A stretch of DNA of 64,000 nt from Phytophthora quininea. Taxonomy: Eukaryota; Oomycota; Peronosporomycetes; Peronosporales; Peronosporaceae. Position 1 is the stretch's first letter; every line of letters starts with the position of its first letter. This document shows positions 58,677-64,000 of this stretch, in pieces. The notes beneath the pieces were generated by a model that saw nothing but the letters and a program-made list of their open reading frames with translations, had not been told where the DNA came from and searched no databases. The translations under genes and the position numbers were made by a program. Location of the stretch: NCBI GenBank assembly GCA_011947345.1, contig JAAVTG010000783.1, positions 124,001 through 188,000 of the forward strand, given 5' to 3'.

Positions 58677-59201
58677 CTAACTCTGCACTCGGTACGGAAT
58701 ATTGCGGTCCTCCAAGAATCGCTTAATGGAGTCCGGTAGCTCCCCTGACACCGACACGGCGTAGATGCCCGGGATCAAGCGCACTACAGCCAAGCAAAGA
58801 AAAGTACATGGCATCGTCAGTTTGTATGTAGTCTCCTCCTCCCCAGTCATCAGTTTCCCCACATACCAATGCGCTGCCACTTGGCCACCCAGCTCTCCTT
58901 GGGCTGCATCATGGCGATCATCCTGTGCAGCAGCAACAGCCACGTTAATAGCATATTGACACCGTATTATCTACTGCGACGCACCCTCAAAGTAGGCGGA
59001 GGTGCACTCGGCCACTCGCTGGCGGTTGTCGGCCATCTGCAGGAAGGCGCAGTTCTCGCAGCCCGTGTCGTAGAACTGCGTGAAGGTCTTGATGAGCGAG
59101 CACGTCATGCAGGCGCGCAGCTCGCGGAAGGTGTTGGGGATGTCGGCGTGCTGGAACGACTCGTCCAGCTCCTCCTCGTCCTCGTCGCGCATCCGGCTCA
59201 T
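58677..59201 (-). CDS. SPT4: Transcription elongation factor SPT4
   Basis: Three exons (58985-59201, 58867-58922, 58677-58783) have introns of 62 and 83 nt. Restoring one G at the start of exon 2 gives 127 codons, the family length plus a short acidic N-terminus. The zinc ribbon is complete: RACMTCSLIKT and GCENC supply four Cys. The NGN-binding part ends with SWVAKWQRI and PGIYAVSVSGELP. SPT4 pairs with SPT5 in DSIF to keep RNA polymerase II moving. A start at the second Met (residue 4) is possible. Confidence 0.92.
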
Positions 59202-59290
59202 GGTCTCTCTTGGTCCCTCACAAGCCCGAGTTTTATGTCTAAAATATTTTTTGCCCTACATACTGTAATAATAAGTTTTAGCGTGTCATC
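59202..59290. promoter_or_regulatory. Shared divergent promoter, SPT4 / cyclic phosphodiesterase
   Basis: At 89 bp this is the shortest head-to-head gap in the window. It is A/T-rich (AAAATATTTTT near 59240), with no room for two separate promoters. Confidence 0.5.
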
Positions 59291-60157
59291 ATGGCAGATC
59301 GCGCGCCGGTCGACTTGGTGTCGGGTTTCTCCATCTGGGCCGTGCCCGATGCGGCTGCGGAGCAGGAGCTTGGTGGGATCATCCAGGAGTACGCGGCGAG
59401 GCTGCAGACGCCTGCGTTCCTGCCGCACATGACCGTGCTGTCGGGCGTCAAGGTGCGTAGCGATGTACGTAGTATTTATCACGAGATTTTCTTGACCATC
59501 TGCAAACAGGGACTGGAAGAAGCCGACGCCACGGAGAAACTCACGGAGCTGGCGGATACACTCTCAAAGTTGGACGTTGTGGTGGATACTGTCGCGTTCA
59601 AGGTGCCGCACGTGCAGAGAGGTCTCCTAGTCTAGCGACATCGTTTTGCCCACGCCTGCTGCTTCCAGGAGCTGTACTTCCAGTGCGTCTTCGGGCTGCT
59701 GACGCTCTCGAGCGAGCTCTCCCAGGCACATGGACGCGCGAAGGAGGTGCATCTCGACCGTGCCGAATAGGTTGCTTGCTGGCCTAATGCTGCTGCTGTG
59801 CTGTAGGTGTTCGCGACCGAGCGGCAGGACGTGTTCATGCCGCACATCAGGTACAGCCAGCGTCTGCATGCAGTATACTTGAGCTAATCGAGCTTGGACC
59901 TCAACGTGAGTCAGTTGCATCTACGGCGATCTGAGACTGGAGGAGCGCTCGAGGCTGGTGGAGGAGCTGCGGCCGCGTTTGGACGGCAAGCAATTGAAGG
60001 TGCGTCGGACCAGACCCTCCTTGCTTGGCCTGGTTGCTCCGCGCTGACGAATCGCTTTGGCGTCGTGCTCTCTCAGATGGAAAGGCTGCAGCTGTGGCGC
60101 ACACTCGGGCCCGTGGAGAGCTGGCAGCTCGTGGCGGAGCGTGCGCTGCGCGACTGA
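59291..60157 (+). CDS. 2H-family cyclic phosphodiesterase (CPDase)
   Basis: Six exons (59291-59452, 59510-59602, 59669-59746, 59807-59850, 59915-59999, 60077-60157) encode 180 residues; all five introns (57-77 nt) are GT-AG and in phase. The two 2H catalytic motifs are present: FLPHMTVLSG (H-x-T) in exon 1 and FMPHISCIYGDL (H-x-S) across exons 4-5. The C-terminus (LQLWRTLGPVESWQLVA) matches the CPDase ending in which the product segment x-W-x-T-x-G-P-V is conserved. Plant and yeast members open ADP-ribose 1'',2''-cyclic phosphate made during tRNA splicing. The gene needs no frameshift correction, unlike most neighbours. Confidence 0.85.
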
Positions 60158-61500
60158 GAGCAATGACGTCGATCTTGGAAATAAAATTGGCCCGTGGAAT
60201 TAGCGCTAAATCTGCGCTACAGTGGGACTTCAAGCCGGCCATAGACGCGGCAAAAACGCGCTTGTCGATTGCCATCGCTACAGTACAAACGGCTTGCAAA
60301 CGAACGGGCCGTGTCAAATCCGACGTTCGCCATGAAACGGGGCCGGAACGGCAAGCCTGAAACGCTGGTGTGTGTGTGTGCACTCGAGCCCTGAGTCGCC
60401 CACGCCTTGCAGAGCGACTCAAAAGACGCAGCAAGCGCGGCGCATGCCTTTACTGGCTCGGCATGCGACGTGGACCACGCCAAGATCGACCGCAAATCTC
60501 CGCCGCCGCCGCGGTGCTGTGGGTCTCTCTTCCTCAGGACCGTGGCCAGGGACCGCCATACGTTATGGCGCATAACAGCCCGACCAGGTTGACGAGAACC
60601 AAATGCGTTGCAGTCCTTGGCCAATTCGACGGTGTTGAACACACAGTCAATCCTGTCCTAATTGTTCTCTCTCATCCCTCATATCCTGGTCTAGTTGATG
60701 CCAACACGATCCACCGACTCGGTTCCCCAGTCAAAGTATACAAAAGTGATATCACTGTCTGGTCCCATACTTGATGCCGCTTAGGCACAAAAGCGATAGT
60801 TTACATCGAGATTTGTATGGGGTCCTAGAGCAAAAACATGGGGAATTGCCGTCTGAGACAGCGATTTCCATGTGGAAGTTGGACTGGACAAAAATTGACC
60901 GCAAAACTCGCTTTCACTGCGACTGCGACGCTAAAAAGCACCCTAATGATGAAAATAAGTCTTTTCTTGTGTTTTATTGCGATGTTGTTGCTCCAGCTGA
61001 GCAAAGTTTCTGGCTTCAGGCAAAGTGCCATCCTCCTGTATTTGATATTATTGCTATACCTGATAGCAAGGCGAGCAACGGCAACTATCAGTTATAACAG
61101 GATACACTGTATTCAGACGTCGATCCATTCACTATACTATGTGTGTCACACCACAATGCTAAACCTGACCTAAAGCGCGTCATTTTACGGCTGGCGGCAG
61201 AAAAGAAACGCGCGACTCGCGTTTCCTTTGCGACCACGAGTCCGGCTGGGGCCCTCCTCGCCATAGTGAGCCCCATAGCTTGCCTCGCAGAACCCCTCGC
61301 CTCGGTCGGTTGGTCGCTTCCCCGCGTTTTTCTCCGGTACGTCCCTTATATTCCAAGTAGTTCCGCCGGCAGTGCCCACATCGCGAGTCTCGAGCGGGCA
61401 CAGCGCCTCATCCGCTGCGCTTGTGTCGAGCGTGCCAGTGGCTGTCCAGCAGCATAGGGTCCAAACGGTCGCGGCAGGACGGGCCCGCCCCCGCTCGAGC
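60158..61500. other. Intergenic region with one unassigned open stretch
   Basis: No confident gene. A plus-strand stretch at 60564-61097 in two frames (LVDANTIHRLGSPVKVYKSD, then WKLDWTKIDRKTRFHCDCDA) reads like protein but has no recognised domain. It may be a small orphan gene or a transposon relic. The last ~350 bp are GC-rich and probably hold the promoter and leader of the dioxygenase gene. Confidence 0.35.
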
Positions 61501-63068
61501 ATGGCCAAGTCCGATTCTCACGCGCTGTCCCCTGCCTCTGCCCGCAGCTCGCCGCCGTCCGCCGCCACCCGCGCGGTCCACCCCGTCAGCCGCAGCCCCA
61601 ACACGCATCACAAGAGCGACGTCGGCAAGCTCGTCTACTGCTTTTTGAGAGAGTACCCGACCCACGCGTCCTCCCCGGAGGCTTCCCACTCGCCAGAGAG
61701 CCGCAGCCGGAGCCACCCACCGCTCCGTACGACCCGAGCCACCACTACAACGGACTCGTCCGCCACCACCAGCAGCTGCCGCTTCGTCAGAGACCCAGGA
61801 ATCGACACGTCATGCCGCGCCAAAAGGACACGAAGCGCATCGACCCCACGCGCGCCAGAGTGCCCGGAGACCCGGCGCAGGACACAGAGCCCCACAATGT
61901 GTTCAAAGTGAGCGGCTCGCCCATAATCAGCCCCCGATCGATCCGTCACTGTCTGGAGGAGCCAGAGTACGGACTGGACGGGAAGCCCAGGAAGGCCTCG
62001 ATTGGAGGAGTGACGCTGCCCAAGACGCCCATTTCTAGGGAGGACGCGCTTGTGGCTGCCGCCGCCGCCGCAGTACAGGCCAAGGAGGCGCAGAAGGCTC
62101 TTGAAGCAGAACAGGCCGCGAACGCGGGACTTTCAGGACTCTCGGGCGTGCAGCTGGTCGTGCATCAATTCCTGGCGACGCACGCGCACACGCTCGCGCA
62201 GCTGGGACTGGCTCGAGCCGAGTTCCCCAACTCGAGGCTGTCCCTGAAACAGGTCGAGTCGCTGCTGAGTCCCGTGGTGGCAATGTGCAATGCGTTGCGG
62301 CCCGACCATTTTGGGATTCATGTGCCCACGGCGGAGATCGCGAGCACGATGAACGATGTGCACTACTGGAAGCTCTGGGAGTCGGATACCATCGACATTG
62401 GCATCTTCTTCATGCCGCCCAACAGCACCATCCCGCTGCACAACCACCCAGGCATGAGCGTCGTCACGAGAGTGTACGTAAATTTTCGTTTCTATGCGTC
62501 TGTGGAGGGGAGAGCTAATTTTTTTTGTGTGTGTTTTTCATCTTCGATGGACAGGCTGTATGGTTCAGCGAACGTGACGTCGTACGATGTCGTCTCCGAT
62601 TCGCAGGTGCTAAAGCTCGAACAAGGAAGCGAGATTGTTTACAACGACGCCACTTTCAGCGAAGAGTACGTTGTCATGAAGCACTTTTGCCTGTTCGTTC
62701 GTGAACTAATTGTCACTTATTTGTTTATTCAGTGCTATTGACCCAGCCGGGGAAAAGTATCCTGGGCACGCGTAAGCCGTGAGGGCGTGTGTGGTCCAGA
62801 GACAACGATGTGGTTGGACCCGCGCAGATTTAACCTGCACAACATCCGAGCGAGCTCTGAAATCGGCTGCGCGATGCTTGACGTGATGGTTCCACCCTAC
62901 GACAACGCCAACCGCGATTGCCATCACTTCAAGGTGTTGGAGGAGAAGATGGTGCTCAACCAGCGCATCGTCAAGATGCAGGAGTCTATCAAGCCTGACA
63001 ACCACATGGAACCCCCGACATCGAACGGCACAGCGTCGTCGTCGTCGTCCCCATCCCCGTCTTCGTGA
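61501..63068 (+). CDS. Thiol dioxygenase of the ADO / plant cysteine oxidase family
   Basis: Exons 61501-62473, 62555-62665 and 62733-63068 (introns 81 and 67 nt) plus two one-base restorations near 61697 and 62757 (both C runs) give 474 codons. The catalytic half is a cupin: IDIGIFFMPPNSTIPLHNHP with the iron-binding His pair, GMSVVTRVLYGSANVTSYD, and later LHNIRA and AMLDVMVPPY with a final RDCHHF, the layout of PCO_ADO enzymes. These oxidise N-terminal cysteine or cysteamine using O2 and mark proteins for the Arg/N-degron pathway, acting as oxygen sensors. The first ~200 residues are a Ser/Pro/His/Ala-rich extension that ordinary family members lack. The exact start is uncertain, as the N-terminal part is low-complexity. 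Confidence 0.85.
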
Positions 63069-63651
63069 TCTCAGGAAAAATGCTCGGATGTGCTTTCTCA
63101 AGGAGGCTGTTTCTGAGTCCGCACCCCTTATGTCGTCGTCGCGCCGCCTGTCACGCAGCTGGACACGTTCAATTATCTGCACACGGACCGGTAGAGTGTG
63201 AGCAGAGAGATTTGCTGTCTCTGCTGTTTGGCTGAATACGCTTTGCATGTCTGGCAAAAGTGCTGTGGAGGGGATAAGTCAATTTATATGGACGGCGCGA
63301 TAGAGAAGAGCAGAAGAAAGTGAAAGTGGCGGTGTCAAACAAGCGAACGTCCAAGGCGTATGGATATTATTATTATTGGTTACGGTCAGGGTCTTCGTTG
63401 GTGTTGTTTCCTTCGTGTGTAGTAGAGGAAAAGGAAAGCTCCTAGTGAAGAAACCCTGTCCGATCGATAAGAAACGTGTGAAATGCCCATCGTCGTGTTC
63501 GTTCAGTATTCGACCATCGAAATGAAGATTATCAACGGACGTGGTGCATATTATTAGTATTCAAACCGAACAATTGAGCTACCTCTTCTGTAAGCTTACT
63601 TGTACACAGGTAGCTCGCTTCAGGATACGCAAAGGGCCAAAAGGCTCTTTC
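63069..63651. other. Convergent 3' region between dioxygenase and DUF547 gene
   Basis: A 583-bp stretch with no gene, presumably 3' UTRs of both convergent genes. It includes a short ATT microsatellite at about 63365. Confidence 0.45.
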
Positions 63652-64000
63652 TTATAGTTGAGTCGTGCCACCTCCTTCGTGAGTACTTGAAGAATCTCCA
63701 CCGTTAGCCGAGTTGACGCTGTCATCGGGTGCTGAGACCCTGCAGCTTTCGTCTTCTATCAGTGTTGTCTTGGGTGTGTAGTTGAACGAACGATACTTGG
63801 CACGCAAAGGGGCTTCGTCGAGACCTAGAGCATTGATCACCTGGAGCTGCAACGTCTCGTCCATAAATCCTAGCAGTTTCCGCACGCAATTAACTGCAAA
63901 CGCGTCAGGCTTTTGCTGGGTTGGTCTCCCAGTTGCCGCGCTGTTGAAATCGTGGCGATACCACTCGCACACGCGCGGGAGAACAATAACGTTCGAGTCT
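63652..64000 (-). CDS. DUF547-type protein, C-terminal fragment (runs off the window end)
   Basis: The open minus-strand frame continues past base 64000. It begins inside a segment NVIVLPRVCEWYRHDF. This resembles the DUF547 signature where a LPxxxxWYxxDF motif is followed by a helical stretch and a final aromatic x-Y-x-x-x-x-x-x-x-N; here YRSFNYTPKTTL plays that part. It ends with a Ser/Asp/Gly-rich tail. DUF547 proteins are poorly characterised, often membrane-linked and sometimes fused to DEP or PH domains. Domains further upstream are outside the window. Confidence 0.55.
   Translation of the reverse strand, partial: DSNVIVLPRVCEWYRHDFNSAATGRPTQQKPDAFAVNCVRKLLGFMDETLQLQVINALGLDEAPLRAKYRSFNYTPKTTLIEDESCRVSAPDDSVNSANGGDSSSTHEGGGTTQL

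Noticed and set aside
60217..60642. Minus-strand 141-codon gene
   Set aside because: It opens in a GC-rich, repeat-like stretch with no domain. The plus strand is open as well.
1..64000. tRNA, rRNA or snoRNA genes
   Set aside because: I scanned for clover-leaf box sequences and rRNA landmarks by eye and saw none. A covariance-model search would be needed to exclude small RNAs.

Overview
The window looks like nuclear DNA of an oomycete, most likely Phytophthora or a relative in the Peronosporales. Genes are very compact. Introns are short (52-83 nt, GT-AG), and neighbouring genes are 40-170 bp apart. The gene set also fits: a FYVE-tailed myosin of stramenopile type, an LRRIQ3-type flagellar protein expected in a zoospore-forming organism, a Phytophthora-like ABCG/PDR transporter relic, and oomycete PIF/Harbinger and Ty1/copia elements. 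No RNA gene or CRISPR array was seen.

Layout. (1) 1-11.4 kb is a gene-dense housekeeping block: UTP20 (-), an FAM192A/NIP30-like gene (+), a Treslin/Sld3-like gene (-), MSH2 (+), a SAM-domain coiled-coil gene (-) and a mitochondrial stomatin-like protein 2 (-). (2) 11.4-13.8 kb holds coding relics, a 28-bp-arm hairpin and a degenerate ~50-bp tandem array. (3) 13.8-29.2 kb has three large genes: myosin-FYVE (+), LRRIQ3-like (-) and an ELM2/PLU-1/PHD chromatin protein (-). (4) 29.2-53.3 kb is a transposon-rich block. It holds an ~8.5-kb Harbinger-type element with apparently captured host-gene relics, a compact 2.46-kb Harbinger element with clear terminal inverted repeats and a 3-bp target duplication, a dismembered copia element, a Tc1/mariner fragment and simple degenerate repeats. 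(5) 53.3-64 kb is gene-dense again: SYLF protein (+), calmodulin-like EF-hand protein (+), RAD18 (-), CCNDBP1-like (+), SPT4 (-), cyclic phosphodiesterase (+), cysteine/cysteamine dioxygenase (+) and a partial DUF547 protein (-).

Functional themes. Several genes maintain or copy the genome: MSH2 (mismatch repair), RAD18 (PCNA ubiquitination) and the Treslin-like protein (origin firing). Others serve ribosome biogenesis (UTP20), transcription elongation and chromatin (SPT4, ELM2-PHD), membranes and cytoskeleton (SYLF, myosin-FYVE, SLP2) and oxygen/N-degron sensing (dioxygenase). Four head-to-head pairs share intergenic regions of only 89-167 bp.

A pervasive technical signal affects reading. 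Almost every long gene needs several +1-nt corrections, mostly at short homopolymers, to join strongly conserved segments. After these corrections the exon lengths of each gene sum to a multiple of three. I therefore treat these genes as intact genes in a sequence with homopolymer under-calls, not as pseudogenes. Coordinates given for such genes span the whole gene, and the likely break points are listed.
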